Of a stretch of DNA of 64,000 nucleotides, positions 27,229 to 36,228 are shown one piece after another; the stretch's first letter is position 1; each line of letters starts with the position of its first letter. Under the pieces are notes generated by a model. The model worked only from the letters and a program-made list of their open reading frames with translations, did not search any database and was not told where the DNA came from. This DNA is from Leucobacter aridicollis. GTDB taxonomy: Bacteria > Actinomycetota > Actinomycetes > Actinomycetales > Microbacteriaceae. The DNA is taken from positions 1,302,001 to 1,366,000 of the forward strand of contig NZ_JACCBD010000001.1 in assembly GCF_013409595.1 (NCBI RefSeq), read 5' to 3'. Position numbers and translations under genes: made by a program.

Positions 27229-28443
27229 CTACGCGGCCTGCTCGGCGCCCTCGATGCGCGCCGCGAGCCCGCGGGCGAGGAAGAGGATCACGACCGCGAG
27301 CACGACCGAGATCATGTACGCGATGCGCATGGAGCTGAGGTCCGCGATCGGGCCGATGAGGGCGGCCCCGAGCAGGAACCCGACGTAGGTGAACGTGTTC
27401 GCCCGCGCCACTGCGACGCCCGTGTCGTCGATCGTTCCCGCGGCCGCGAAGGCGAGCGGGGCGATGACGCACAGGCCGCCGCCCGCGAGCGCGAACCCGG
27501 CGAGGGCCATCCACGGGGCGGTCGCGAACACGACGGCGAGCATGCCGGCGAGCGCGATGAGCGCGCAGACCTGGATCACGCGCTTCGCGCCGAACGCGCG
27601 AATCAGCCAGTCTGCGCTCAACCGGCCGATGAGCATTGCCGCGCTATAGCCGCCGTAGGCGAGGGCGGCGATGCTCTCGGGCGCGGCGAGCGTGTCGTGG
27701 ACGTAGACGGAGCCCCAGCTGGATGCCGAGGATTCGATGAAGTACGCGGAGGTGAGCACGACGCCGATGCTGAGCACGGGGAGCCACGGCACGGTGACGC
27801 GCGTAGGCGCGGTGCGTGCGGCAGCGGCGGGGTCGGCTGTGCCGGCGCCCCCGACGCGGGCGTGCACGAGGGATCGGCCGGTCCAGAGCAGCAGCGGCAC
27901 GAGCACGATGAACTCGGCGCCGAAGAACACCCAGAGCGGCAGCCCCGCCTGCGCCGTGAACGCGGCCGCGAGTGACGCGACGATGCCGGCCGCGCTGTAG
28001 ATCGCGTAGAAGCCGACGACGATGCTGCGCCGGTACCGCTGCTGGAGCGCCACGGCCTTCATGTTCATCGTCGCGTCGACCATACCGAACGCGACGCCCA
28101 TCACGATCCACGCGAGAATCAGCATGGCGAACGAGTTCGCGAACCCGATGAGCACGAGGCCCGTGAGATTCGCGACGATCGCCCACCGCAGCAGCGTGTC
28201 GCTGTGGATGCGCTGCACGAGGGATCCGGTGACGAGGGTCGCGGCACCGGCCATGAGCGGCAGCGCGAGCGTCATGAGCGCGAGCGTCGAGTCGCTGAAC
28301 TCGAACGTCGCCTTCACGGTTGGCAGCCGCGCAAACAGCGAGCCGAATCCGAGGCCCTGCGCGAAGAACACGATAAACAGCGCGACGCGTGCCTGGCGCA
28401 TGCCCGCCGTGATGTGGGTGTCGGTGGAGGTGATATTCGTCAT
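27229..28443 (-). CDS. MFS transporter
   Basis: 404 aa with about 12 hydrophobic segments. It resembles the FucP/YbjJ-like MFS group (RLPTVKATFEFSDSTLALMTLALPLMAG, then GMVDATMNMKAVALQQRYRRS). Start ATG 28443 follows GAGGAGA; an earlier in-frame ATG lacks a site. It is the last gene of the minus-strand MaoC/acyl-CoA-ligase/MFS unit. That context suggests export or uptake of an organic acid handled by the ligase, but the substrate is not predictable. Confidence 0.88.
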   Translation of the reverse strand: MTNITSTDTHITAGMRQARVALFIVFFAQGLGFGSLFARLPTVKATFEFSDSTLALMTLALPLMAGAATLVTGSLVQRIHSDTLLRWAIVANLTGLVLIGFANSFAMLILAWIVMGVAFGMVDATMNMKAVALQQRYRRSIVVGFYAIYSAAGIVASLAAAFTAQAGLPLWVFFGAEFIVLVPLLLWTGRSLVHARVGGAGTADPAAAARTAPTRVTVPWLPVLSIGVVLTSAYFIESSASSWGSVYVHDTLAAPESIAALAYGGYSAAMLIGRLSADWLIRAFGAKRVIQVCALIALAGMLAVVFATAPWMALAGFALAGGGLCVIAPLAFAAAGTIDDTGVAVARANTFTYVGFLLGAALIGPIADLSSMRIAYMISVVLAVVILFLARGLAARIEGAEQAA

Positions 28444-28500
28444 TGTATGTCTCCTCAATTCCCGGCTCTCCATTGAGCCGATAGTCGATGTGGGGTGGGA

Positions 28501-30051
28501 TTACGTGCTGGCGAGCCGGCGCAGTTGCTGCTTGTCGACCTTGCCGACGGGGAGGAGCGGCAAAGCGTCGACGATCACGAACGCCTTCGGGACCTTGTAG
28601 TTCGCGAGGTGCTCCCGCGCGTACTCCCGGAGCGCTTCGGCGGCTGGAGCGCGCCCCGCGGCGGGAACGACGTACGCGACCCCGACCTCGCCGAAGGTGT
28701 CGTCTGGCCTGCCGATGACCGCCGCGAGCGCCACGTCGTCGTGCGCCTCGATGCGCAACTCGATCTCGCGCGGGTAGACGTTGTACCCGCCCGACTTGAT
28801 CATGTCTGACATGCGCCCGACGAGCCGGAGCGTGCCGTCGTCGCCGAGCACGCCAACGTCGCCGGTCTTGAACCAGCCGTCGGCCGTGTACGCGGCCGCG
28901 GTGCCGGCGGGGTTGCCGAAGTACTCGAGAAAGAGCCCGGAGTGGCGCACCTGCACCTCGCCCTGCACGCCGGGGCCGACCGGGCCGCGCTCGTCCGCGA
29001 GGCGCACCTCCATGCCGGGGTCGAACCGGCCGACAGTCTCGGCAAGCACCTCGTCGCTGTCGCCGTCGCGGGTAAACGTGATCGAGGCGATCGTCTCGGT
29101 CATGCCGTAGACGGTCATGAGCGGGATCCCGCGGTCGCGGTAGGTCCGGATCACGCCGATCGGCAGGGGAGCGCCACCCCAGACGACCCGCTGCAGGGTC
29201 GAGAGGTCGGTGCTCGCGAACTCCGGCTGCGCCGCGATGAGCTGCAGGATCGTCGGCACTGTCATGAGATTCGTGAGGCCCAGCTCGGGCACGAGCGCGA
29301 GCAGGCTCGCCGGGTCGAACTGTTCCAGGAGGGCGAGCATGCCGCCGGCCGCGAGCGTCGTGCCGGTGAGGTCGGCGAGGCATGCGACGTGGTTGATGGG
29401 CAGGTTGCAGGGGACGCGCGGCGCCCGGATCCCGAGCACGTCCGCCTCGACCCGCGCCGCGTACACGAGTCCACCGTGCGACAGCACCGCACCCTTCGGT
29501 GACCCGCTCGATCCCGAGGTGTACACGATCGTCGCGGGGTCGGTGGGGCGAAGCTCGGGGAAGCTCGCCGGCGGCGTGCCCGGCTCGGGCAGCACCCGCA
29601 GCTCCGAGGCCACGGTTCGCGGGCCGATCCTGAACGCGCCCCGCGCCCCTACCTCGGCGGCGAGGGCGGCGATATCCGCCCCGTACTCGCGCCCATCGAC
29701 GGCGTCGAGCGAGAGAAACACCGAGGGCCGCGCGTCGGTGGCGACGTGGCGCAGCTCGGAGAGCGTGTACTTCGGGTTGAGGCCGATCCAGATCGCGCCC
29801 GTGCGCATCGTCGCGAGCAGCGACACGAGGTACTCCGGTCGCGGCGTGCAGAGCGTCGCCACGCGGACGCCGGGAGCGGCGCCCAGCGCGGCGAGCGTGG
29901 ACGCGAGGTCGGCGACCTGCTCGGCGAGTTCCCGGTAGCTCAGGGTGACGCCCTCGAACCAGACGGCGTCGGCGTCGGGGGTCGCGCGGGCGTAGTGGTC
30001 GAGATAGTCGAGGTAGCTCGTGGGCTGCGGCACTGCAGCGGTGGCGTGCAC
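28501..30051 (-). CDS. Acyl-CoA synthetase / AMP-dependent ligase
   Basis: 516 aa of the ANL superfamily. It activates a carboxylic acid with ATP to acyl-AMP and then acyl-CoA. The P-loop IVYTSGSSGSPKG (about 175), adenine motif VYGMTETIAS, Walker-like GWFKTGDVG and hinge VGRMSDMIKSGG are present. The C-terminal catalytic Lys is in LPVGKVDKQQL. GTG start at 30051, three bases after the MaoC gene. Acid specificity unknown. Confidence 0.9.
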   Translation of the reverse strand: MHATAAVPQPTSYLDYLDHYARATPDADAVWFEGVTLSYRELAEQVADLASTLAALGAAPGVRVATLCTPRPEYLVSLLATMRTGAIWIGLNPKYTLSELRHVATDARPSVFLSLDAVDGREYGADIAALAAEVGARGAFRIGPRTVASELRVLPEPGTPPASFPELRPTDPATIVYTSGSSGSPKGAVLSHGGLVYAARVEADVLGIRAPRVPCNLPINHVACLADLTGTTLAAGGMLALLEQFDPASLLALVPELGLTNLMTVPTILQLIAAQPEFASTDLSTLQRVVWGGAPLPIGVIRTYRDRGIPLMTVYGMTETIASITFTRDGDSDEVLAETVGRFDPGMEVRLADERGPVGPGVQGEVQVRHSGLFLEYFGNPAGTAAAYTADGWFKTGDVGVLGDDGTLRLVGRMSDMIKSGGYNVYPREIELRIEAHDDVALAAVIGRPDDTFGEVGVAYVVPAAGRAPAAEALREYAREHLANYKVPKAFVIVDALPLLPVGKVDKQQLRRLAST

Positions 30052-30054
30052 GGG

Positions 30055-30543
30055 TCAACGCTCGACGTTTGCGCCGTCTTCGCGGGTCGCGAAGAGCGAA
30101 AGCCATCGGGCGACCATGGCGGGTTTCTCCGCGCCCTCGACCTCGATGATGTTGTCGGTGGTGAGGAGCACGGTGCCGTCCGGGCGCGGCGTCACCTCGG
30201 CGATCGTCGCGACGCAGCGAATGTTCTGCCCGATGAAGACGGGGAGCGTGTAGCGCACGCGGTCGAGGCCGTAGTTGAACCCGTAGATGCCGTCGCCACG
30301 AACCGGGCTGTGGTTGAAGTGGAACATCGTGAGCAGGCTCGTGAGTAGGAAGCCGTCGACGAGGGTCGCGCCGAGCGGGTTGTTCTTCGAAGCGGTGAGG
30401 TCTGCGTGTTCCGCGTCCAGGTAGCTCGCGGTGGCGAAGGCCGAGAGATGCTCGGCGTCGATTGCGAGCCAGTCGGACGTGAAGAACTCCTCGCCCGCGT
30501 GGAGATGGAGCTCGGAGAGCGGGATTTCGCGGCGTTGCGACAT
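30055..30543 (-). CDS. MaoC-like (hot-dog fold) acyl dehydratase
   Basis: 162 aa single hot-dog domain. The hydratase-like features DWLAIDAEHLSAFATAS and DGFLLTSLLTMFHFNH fit MaoC/FAS1 dehydratases that hydrate enoyl-CoA. The strict catalytic D-x4-H pattern is not clearly preserved, so it could be a non-classical member. Start ATG 30543 with TAGGAG upstream; the longer open frame upstream crosses the operator and promoter and is unlikely to be translated. First gene of the operon with the acyl-CoA ligase and MFS genes. Confidence 0.8.
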   Translation of the reverse strand: MSQRREIPLSELHLHAGEEFFTSDWLAIDAEHLSAFATASYLDAEHADLTASKNNPLGATLVDGFLLTSLLTMFHFNHSPVRGDGIYGFNYGLDRVRYTLPVFIGQNIRCVATIAEVTPRPDGTVLLTTDNIIEVEGAEKPAMVARWLSLFATREDGANVER

Positions 30544-30559
30544 TGAAACTCCTAAACCT

Positions 30560-30575
30560 AAGTAAATATTTACTT
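30560..30575. promoter_or_regulatory. Perfect 16-bp palindromic operator
   Basis: AAGTAAATATTTACTT is a perfect, AT-only-centred palindrome in a very GC-rich region. It lies 16 bp upstream of the MaoC start (30543), where it would overlap promoter elements. The divergent TetR gene at 30737 is the likely source of the binding protein. Confidence 0.8.
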
Positions 30576-30736
30576 TAGTATGAGTGCGAAGTCGATCGCG
30601 GTCAAGCCCCAGCGGCAGCGGTTCCGGGCGGCCCACCGCACCGCAGCGGCGGACGGCGACGCCGCGCTGAGCGGCGGCCGACCCGATACGGCAAGATGGA
30701 GGAAATACGCTGCCCACAGGAGCGAGGGGAGAACTG

Positions 30737-31360
30737 GTGACGGCAACCGAGCGACAGACGCCCAAGCAGGCGCGGGGGCGCGCCGCCGTCGCGTCGATCC
30801 TCGCCGCGGCGAGCGAGCTCCTCGAGGAGGGCGGGTTCGACAGCCTCACCACAGCGACCATCGCGACCCGCGCCGGCGTGAACATCGCGACGCTCTACCG
30901 CTACTACCCGAACAAGTTTGCAATCGTCCGTGAGCTCGCGCAGTCGATCGAGGAAGAGCGCTCGGGCGTCGCGCTCGCGGCGCTCGCCGAGCTCGGGGAC
31001 GCGCCCGATTGGCGCGAGCCCGTCGTCCGTGCCATTCGGGCGATGGCGCAGCTGCGGCGCGATCGGTCAGGCGCGACCGCAATCCGGCGCGCCCTCCAGT
31101 CATCGCCGGAGCTCTGGCACCTCGACCACGACGTCAACGCCGCGACCGCGGAAGCGATCGCGCCGTTCCTGCTGCGCGTGAATCCGGCGCTGCCCGCCGA
31201 GCGGGCCGGGGCGATCGCCCTGACCGTCGTGCACACTGTCGCGAGCCTGCTTGACCTCGCCGCGGGGGAGCGGGAGCGTGCGTTCGGGCTCGAGCGCGAA
31301 CTCGAGCTCGTGATCATCCACTACCTCGAGCCCGAGCTCGACGGGACCGGCGCCGCCTAG
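30737..31360 (+). CDS. TetR-family regulator
   Basis: 207 aa from GTG 30737. TetR helix-turn-helix (about 15-60) with TTATIATRAGVNIATLYRYYPNKFAI. It is divergent from the MaoC/acyl-CoA-ligase/MFS operon and most likely controls it through the palindrome at 30560-30575, which lies about 160 bp upstream of this gene. An acyl-CoA or the imported acid is a reasonable inducer, by analogy with other TetR regulators of fatty-acid genes. Confidence 0.88.
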   Translation: MTATERQTPKQARGRAAVASILAAASELLEEGGFDSLTTATIATRAGVNIATLYRYYPNKFAIVRELAQSIEEERSGVALAALAELGDAPDWREPVVRAIRAMAQLRRDRSGATAIRRALQSSPELWHLDHDVNAATAEAIAPFLLRVNPALPAERAGAIALTVVHTVASLLDLAAGERERAFGLERELELVIIHYLEPELDGTGAA

Positions 31361-31431
31361 CGTCCACCGGCCGGTAGCCTCGACCGCCCGCCTAGCGTCA
31401 ACCGCCGCCGCCCGCGCGCCGCGCTGCGCCG

Positions 31432-32346
31432 TCACAGCCCGACGCTGTCGTACAGCGCGTAGATCTCGTCAAGCACGGCCTCGCGGCCAGCCTCGGTCGC
31501 GTCGGCGTAGGCGCCGTAGAGCGTGTCGAGGCGGGCGCGATGCTCGGCCCCCAGGGCGTCGAAGCGCGCGCGCCACGCTGCCTCGTTGTCGGTCCAGTAG
31601 CCGACGACGTGCGTCTTATCGGCCGGAAACCGGAGGGTGTGGCGCAGGTGCCGGCGCACCCGCCTGGTCATCGCAGCCTCGCCGGCGACCCACACACTCT
31701 CGCTGCCGTCCGTCGCGAGCTCGGCGCGCAGCACGATGTCCGCGACCCGGCTGGCGAAGCGCCCGTTGCCGCTGCGGTGGACCCACGTCGCTGAGACCGC
31801 GTCAGTGTGTGCCGCCGCGGCGGGCAGGCGGGCGTCGCGCGGGTCGGCGACCTCGCAGAAGAGCCGGATCCTCGTTCCCGGCGGCGCCGCTTCGATGATC
31901 CGCTCGACGGCGGGCAGCGCGGTCGCGTCGGCGACGAGCGTGATGCGCGTCGCCGACGCGGCGGGTGTGTACTGCGCGAACGGTTCGCTCACCCCGAGCG
32001 GCGCGCCGAGGCGTGCGCCCTCGGCCCACTCGGCCGCGAGCCCGCCGGCGTGGCGGACGAAGTCGATGTCGATCTCGCCAGGCCGGTGCGCGCGAACGGT
32101 GTACGTGCGCATGGGGGAGGGCGCGATGCCCGCGTCGAACTCCCACCCCCGCCCGACGACGCGCGGCAGCCGGGGTTCGGCGCCGGCGGCGTCCGGAAAG
32201 AACAGCCTGACGTACTCGTCGGGCGACCCCGTCGTCGGGTACGCCAGGAGATCGTCGCCGCCGAGCGTCACCCGGCGCATGCCGGGGCTGAGGATCGTGT
32301 TCGCGCGCACCTCGGCGCGCCGCACGCGGGCGGGGGAAGAAGGCAC
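31432..32346 (-). CDS. Siderophore-interacting protein (FAD-dependent ferric-siderophore reductase)
   Basis: 304 aa of the ViuB/YqjH-like SIP family. The flavin-binding motif RTYTV lies after SPM, followed by IDIDFVRHAGGLAAEWA, and the nucleotide-binding half has VADATALPAVERII and VWVAGEAAMTRRVRR. It reduces ferric iron in imported siderophores to release it in the cytoplasm. A C-terminal tail of about 45 residues (after GYWTDNEAAW) is Ala/Arg/Asp-rich and longer than in minimal SIPs. The start lies 4 bp after the stop of the siderophore-binding-protein gene. Confidence 0.9.
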   Translation of the reverse strand: MPSSPARVRRAEVRANTILSPGMRRVTLGGDDLLAYPTTGSPDEYVRLFFPDAAGAEPRLPRVVGRGWEFDAGIAPSPMRTYTVRAHRPGEIDIDFVRHAGGLAAEWAEGARLGAPLGVSEPFAQYTPAASATRITLVADATALPAVERIIEAAPPGTRIRLFCEVADPRDARLPAAAAHTDAVSATWVHRSGNGRFASRVADIVLRAELATDGSESVWVAGEAAMTRRVRRHLRHTLRFPADKTHVVGYWTDNEAAWRARFDALGAEHRARLDTLYGAYADATEAGREAVLDEIYALYDSVGL

Positions 32347-32350
32347 GCCG

Positions 32351-33427
32351 CTACCGCTTCAGCGCGTCGGCGAGCTCGGGAACGAACTCGTCGAGCACCC
32401 ACGGGACCGAGAGCACGGAGGGGGCGGCGACCGCCTGCGAGACCTCGCGGTCGGTGAGCCAGACGGCGCGATCGTTCGCGATGGGCTGCCAGTTGCGGAA
32501 CAGCGCGTGCGCGAGCGACGCGTCAACCTCCGCCTGGTCATTCACCAGCCCGAGGTAGACGTCGGCGTGCACCGTGTCGATGTCCTCGAGGCTGATGCCA
32601 AAGTAGATCTCGTCGGGGAAGCGCTCCGCCTCGGCGACGATCTCGGGCGACAGCGTCAGGCCGAGGTCCTGGATGATGCCGATGAGCGACGTCGTCGGCG
32701 CGTAGAACCCGACGTCGGTCGTGCCCTCGCCGACGCCAGTCGAATACACGAAGGTCGCGTCCCTGAACTCCGGATGCTCGGCCCCGTGCGCGGCGATCGC
32801 TGCTTGGGTGTCGGCGACGAGCTTCGCGGCCTGAGCCGGACGGCCGAGCGCCCTGCCGACGAGCTCGGTGTGGTCTTGCCAGTCGAGGAGCCACGGCTTC
32901 TCCGGGTATGCGAGCGTTGGCGCGATGCCCTGCAGGCGTTCGTACTGCGTGTCGGTGATTCCCGAGAACGGCGCGATGATCGCGTCGGGCCGCAGCGCGA
33001 GAATCTGCTCGAAGTCTATCTCTCCACCGCTGAGGTCCGTGAGCGTCGTCGGCAGTGGCGCGCCCGACCCTTCGACGGCCTCCCGGAACCACGGCACGAA
33101 CCCGTCCTCGTCGCCCGCCCAGCTCGACGGCACGGCGATCGGGATCACGCCGAGCGCGGCCGAGATGTCCTCAGTGGCCCAGCCGATCGTGACGACACGT
33201 TCGGGGGCCTCGTCGAGCGTGAACGTTCCGAACGCGTGGTCGATCGACACGGGAAACGCGCCCGCTTCCGGCTCGCTCACGATCGGTGGCGCAGCGGCAG
33301 ACGGCGGCGGGGCCGGGGCGTTCGTCGCGCATCCTGTCAGCGCGATGGTGAGTACTGCGAGCACGGCCGCGATGCGCCTCGCGTGGGTGCCGGCGTGCGT
33401 GCGGTGGTCGGGATGGGGGCGGGTCAT
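32351..33427 (-). CDS. Iron-siderophore substrate-binding lipoprotein
   Basis: 358 aa. Signal peptide with lipobox ALTGC (Cys at about 33), then a Pro/Ala linker and a FepB/FecB-type binding domain (RVVTIGWATEDISAALGVIPIAVP, ALRPDAIIAPFSGI, VPWVLDEFVPELADALK). Start ATG 33427 has GAGGAGA upstream. No permease or ATPase gene adjoins it, so it must share a transporter encoded elsewhere, perhaps the FecCD pair at 10.4-12.5 kb. It is 45 bp downstream of an AraC gene preceded by an iron box. Confidence 0.9.
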   Translation of the reverse strand: MTRPHPDHRTHAGTHARRIAAVLAVLTIALTGCATNAPAPPPSAAAPPIVSEPEAGAFPVSIDHAFGTFTLDEAPERVVTIGWATEDISAALGVIPIAVPSSWAGDEDGFVPWFREAVEGSGAPLPTTLTDLSGGEIDFEQILALRPDAIIAPFSGITDTQYERLQGIAPTLAYPEKPWLLDWQDHTELVGRALGRPAQAAKLVADTQAAIAAHGAEHPEFRDATFVYSTGVGEGTTDVGFYAPTTSLIGIIQDLGLTLSPEIVAEAERFPDEIYFGISLEDIDTVHADVYLGLVNDQAEVDASLAHALFRNWQPIANDRAVWLTDREVSQAVAAPSVLSVPWVLDEFVPELADALKR

Positions 33428-33471
33428 GGGTCTCCTCGTCGTGTGGTGTCCAGCGCGTGGACACTCCGAGC

Positions 33472-34320
33472 CTAGGAAGTGGCGATGTCGCGGATCGGGC
33501 AGAACGTGCCTGAATCCGCGCAGCCCGCGGTGCGCGCCTTGAGGTAGGCGCCCGGCGTCTGCCCGACCTCCTGGCGAAACGCGGTGACGAACGCGCTCGG
33601 CGAGTGGTAGCCGACCCGGCGGCCCGCTGCGGTGACCGATGCGCCGGCGGCGAGCAGGGAGACGGCGGCGTTGACGCGCACCCGCCGCCGCCAGCGCACG
33701 AAGCTCATGTCGGCGCTCTCCGAGAACGTTCGGGCGATCGTGCTGACGCTCGTTCCGGTGATCACCGACCACTGCTCGAGCGACCGGTCGTCGGCGGGGT
33801 CCGCGAGGATCGCGCGGGCGATACGACTGATGCGCGGGTCGCTCGGCACGGGCAGGCCGGCGTCGTGGGCGTGGGAGCCGCGGATCATGTCGAGGCACAC
33901 CTGCTGGGCGCGCAGCCGCTCGTCGGTGCCCATCGGGGTGTCGTTGAGGTGTTGCAGCATCTCCATGAGCGCCCGGCTGAGCCGCATCGTCGTCGGCTGG
34001 GTCGCCGCGCTGTCGCGCAGGTAGGTCGTCCCGATCCGCGCGGCGCGCATCACCTGCGAACCGTGCGTGGCGTGCGCGGGGACGAGGAGCCCCCAGCCCG
34101 GCCTGATGACGTGGATCGTGTCGCCAACGCTGACGTTGACCACCCCTGACGCGACCCAGATCAGCTCCGCGACGGCGTGGCTGTGGTCGCGCCAGCGTGC
34201 CGCCCGCGGCTGGTCGCGCACGATCGTGGCGAGGAGGAAGGGGCCGGGGATGAGCTCGTCAGGATCGCGCACCCCATGCACCTCGGGTGCGGCGAGCGTC
34301 GGCGTGCGTAGGGCTGGCAT
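33472..34320 (-). CDS. AraC-family regulator with N-terminal cupin domain
   Basis: 282 aa. Cupin-like sensor domain (about 30-110, HSHAVAELIWVASGVVNVSVGD and VPAHATHG), then two AraC helix-turn-helix units (about 165-265; WRRRVRVNAAVSLLAAGASV and VGYHSPSAFVTAFRQEVGQTPGAY). The C-terminus adds CADSGTFCPIRD with two Cys. The start abuts an iron box, so iron controls the regulator itself. It heads the transcript with the siderophore-binding-protein and SIP genes and may activate it in response to siderophore, by analogy with RipA or YbtA-type regulators. Confidence 0.88.
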   Translation of the reverse strand: MPALRTPTLAAPEVHGVRDPDELIPGPFLLATIVRDQPRAARWRDHSHAVAELIWVASGVVNVSVGDTIHVIRPGWGLLVPAHATHGSQVMRAARIGTTYLRDSAATQPTTMRLSRALMEMLQHLNDTPMGTDERLRAQQVCLDMIRGSHAHDAGLPVPSDPRISRIARAILADPADDRSLEQWSVITGTSVSTIARTFSESADMSFVRWRRRVRVNAAVSLLAAGASVTAAGRRVGYHSPSAFVTAFRQEVGQTPGAYLKARTAGCADSGTFCPIRDIATS

Positions 34321-34338
34321 GAGCTTAGGGTAACCTAA
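34320..34338. promoter_or_regulatory. DtxR/IdeR-type iron box, best match in the window
   Basis: TGAGCTTAGGGTAACCTAA matches the IdeR consensus at 16 of 19 positions. The inverted repeat CTTAGG-gtaa-CCTAAG spans 34324-34339. It overlaps the predicted transcription start of the leftward AraC gene: a -10-like GATACT is the complement of 34338-34343. It also lies 49 bp upstream of the rightward AraC gene at 34387, so it may control both directions. Confidence 0.83.
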
Positions 34339-34386
34339 GTATCATGCGATGAACTGCGATCTGCTCGGTTTCGCTAACGTTAAGCC

Positions 34387-35319
34387 ATGCCCAACGAGTT
34401 CACCCCGCGCCAGATCTCCGACCGTGACGTCGCGGCGTTTACGAGCCAGGATCTGCACCGGGAGGGCACGCGCAGTCGCGACGCGATGCCGATGGGCGCC
34501 GTCGTGCACGCGTTCGGGCCGCTGTTCGTGATCGAGGCCTCGGGCGGGCCGACCGAGATCGAGCGCCGCCCGCTGCTGCCTGGCATGCCGACCATAGACT
34601 TCGTGTTCGTCACGCGCGGCACCTTCATCTACCGCGAGGACGACGCGTGGATTGAATCGAGCGATCCGCTGCTCGTCGCCCCGAGCGGTCTGCCGATGCG
34701 CGTGCAGTTCCTCACGGACTGGCGCTTTCTCGTCGCTCGGATCCAGTGCGACGCCCTGCTTCCGTTCCTGCCGCGACTTCCCGAGGGGACGACCGTGTAC
34801 CCGGAACTCACGCTGCCGGAGCGAGCGATGCGGGGGTACCTCGCCGAGCTCGCGCACGCGCCGGCAAGCGTGGGGCCTGGGGATGCCGCAACGGTGTCCA
34901 GGGTCGCGATCGAGATGGCCGGCGCGCTGCTGCGCGGCCGGTTCCCCCTGCTGTCTGCGGAGCCCGGGAAGGGCGCGGCAGACGTGTGGAGCGACGCGAT
35001 GGGCGTGATCGCACGCGAGTGCAGCGCGGCCGGGTTCGGGCCGCGGGAGCTCGCCGCGGCCGTCGGGTGCTCGGTTCGGCGACTCCAGCTCGCCTTCGCC
35101 AGGCACGAGACGAGCGTCGGCGCGGAGCTGCGGCGTGAGCGCGCCCGGATCGCGCGGTCGATGCTGCAGAATCCGGAGCATGACGGGCGCTCGGGCGCCG
35201 AGGTTGCGGCGCGCTCGGGTTTCGGGTCGGCGTCGACGATGTATCGCGTGCTGCTCGACACGTACGGCGTCACCCAGCAAGAGCTGCGCCGCCGGGCGGC
35301 CGCGCCGCGGGGCGCGTGA
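34387..35319 (+). CDS. AraC-family regulator (AraC-binding-like N-terminal domain)
   Basis: 310 aa. An N-terminal AraC-binding-like domain (about 15-180) precedes a C-terminal helix-turn-helix pair (about 205-300) with GFGPRELAAAVGCSVRRLQLAFARHETSVG and SGFGSASTMYRVLLDTYGVTQQELRRR. It differs in type from the two cupin-AraC neighbours. The stop overlaps the start of the next AraC gene. The closest iron box is shared with the divergent AraC/siderophore operon. Confidence 0.85.
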   Translation: MPNEFTPRQISDRDVAAFTSQDLHREGTRSRDAMPMGAVVHAFGPLFVIEASGGPTEIERRPLLPGMPTIDFVFVTRGTFIYREDDAWIESSDPLLVAPSGLPMRVQFLTDWRFLVARIQCDALLPFLPRLPEGTTVYPELTLPERAMRGYLAELAHAPASVGPGDAATVSRVAIEMAGALLRGRFPLLSAEPGKGAADVWSDAMGVIARECSAAGFGPRELAAAVGCSVRRLQLAFARHETSVGAELRRERARIARSMLQNPEHDGRSGAEVAARSGFGSASTMYRVLLDTYGVTQQELRRRAAAPRGA

Positions 35320-36095
35320 TGGCGGCACGCTCGCACCTGTCGACGGCGCCGCAGCGCATTCGCGGGTTTTTGCTCACCAGCGTGCGTCACGAGAGCCGCA
35401 GCATTCGCGCGTGGGAGACCGAGGTGCACGAGCACGACGAACTCATCTGGTCGACTGCGGGGGTTGCTACGGTCCGCGCCGGCGACTCCGTATGGACGGT
35501 GCCGGCGCAGCGCGCGGTGTGGGTGCCGAGCGGGGTGCCCCACACGATCGAGACCTCGGCCGACTCGCTGTTCTATGCGACCTTCCTCGAGGCCGGGCTT
35601 GCGGCGCAGCTGCCGCGGGAGGCGATGGTGGTCGAACTCATTCCGGCGGTGCGCGAGCTGCTCTTGCTCAACGCCGAGTCCGAGATGCCGACCGACACGC
35701 GGCTCCGGCTCCAGCGCCTCGTGATCGAGCTGCTCACGCCGAGCCCCGGCGCGCAGGTCGACCTGCGGATGCCCGTGACCCCGAGCCTGCTCGCCGTCGC
35801 GGAGCGCATCCTCGCGGATCCGGGCGCGTTCGACACTACGGTCGACTGGGCCGAGCGCGTCGGGCTGCCGCCGCGCGAGCTGACGCGCGCGTTCGTCGCC
35901 GAGACCGGGCTCTCGCTCACGCAGTGGCGGATCCGCGCGCGCGTGCGCGCCTCGCTCGTGCTGCTCGCGTCCGGGCAGACTGTCGCCGCGACGGCCGCGT
36001 CGCTCGGCTACGCGAACCCGAGCACCTTCATCGGGCACTTCCGCGAGATTGTCGGGACGACCCCGGCGGCGTACTTCGCGGGTGCCAGCGCGTAG
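35319..36095 (+). CDS. AraC-family regulator, paralogue of the 33472-34320 product
   Basis: 258 aa; ATG 35319 overlaps the previous stop (TGATG), with GTG 35316 as alternative. Cupin domain HEHDELIWSTAGVATVRAGD and WVPSGVPHTI, then the helix-turn-helix pair with WRIRARVRASLVLLASGQTV and LGYANPSTFIGHFREIVGTTPAAYF. Side-by-side reading shows the same organisation as the divergent AraC protein, so the two are paralogues. It lies upstream of the SIP-ABC-ABC operon and may bind the inverted repeat at 36181-36203. Confidence 0.87.
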   Translation: MAARSHLSTAPQRIRGFLLTSVRHESRSIRAWETEVHEHDELIWSTAGVATVRAGDSVWTVPAQRAVWVPSGVPHTIETSADSLFYATFLEAGLAAQLPREAMVVELIPAVRELLLLNAESEMPTDTRLRLQRLVIELLTPSPGAQVDLRMPVTPSLLAVAERILADPGAFDTTVDWAERVGLPPRELTRAFVAETGLSLTQWRIRARVRASLVLLASGQTVAATAASLGYANPSTFIGHFREIVGTTPAAYFAGASA

Positions 36096-36180
36096 CTGGC
36101 GGCCGCCGCGCGGCGCCGACTCAGAGGGCGCGTTTCGCCGCGCGGCGTGCGCGTGTCAAAAAGCGACATAGATTGACCTA

Positions 36181-36203
36181 ATAGCGATATTTGTCTTCGC
36201 TAT
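36181..36203. promoter_or_regulatory. Inverted repeat ATAGCGA-N9-TCGCTAT next to an iron box
   Basis: Perfect 7-bp arms (36181-36187, 36197-36203) separated by 9 bp, ending 6 bp before the iron box at 36210. The spacing places the arm centres about 16 bp apart, on nearly the same helix face. A plausible binding site for an activator such as the adjacent AraC protein. A -35-like TTGACC is at 36173-36178. Confidence 0.5.
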
Positions 36204-36209
36204 GGTGGA

Positions 36210-36228
36210 TCAGGTAAGGCAACCCTTA
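36210..36228. promoter_or_regulatory. DtxR/IdeR-type iron box upstream of the SIP-ABC-ABC operon
   Basis: TCAGGTAAGGCAACCCTTA matches the IdeR consensus at 14 of 19 positions. Its core is the inverted repeat GGTAAGG-caac-CCTTACC (36213-36230). It lies 99 bp upstream of the SIP start at 36328 and should repress the three-gene operon when iron is plentiful. Confidence 0.78.

Noticed and set aside
27644..30106. 820-codon minus-strand frame across the MFS and acyl-CoA ligase genes
   Set aside because: Almost entirely Arg/Pro/His low-complexity translation of the wrong frame of two recognised genes.
30580..30933. Plus-strand frame between the palindrome and the TetR gene
   Set aside because: Runs into the TetR gene in another frame, low-complexity, no ribosome site.
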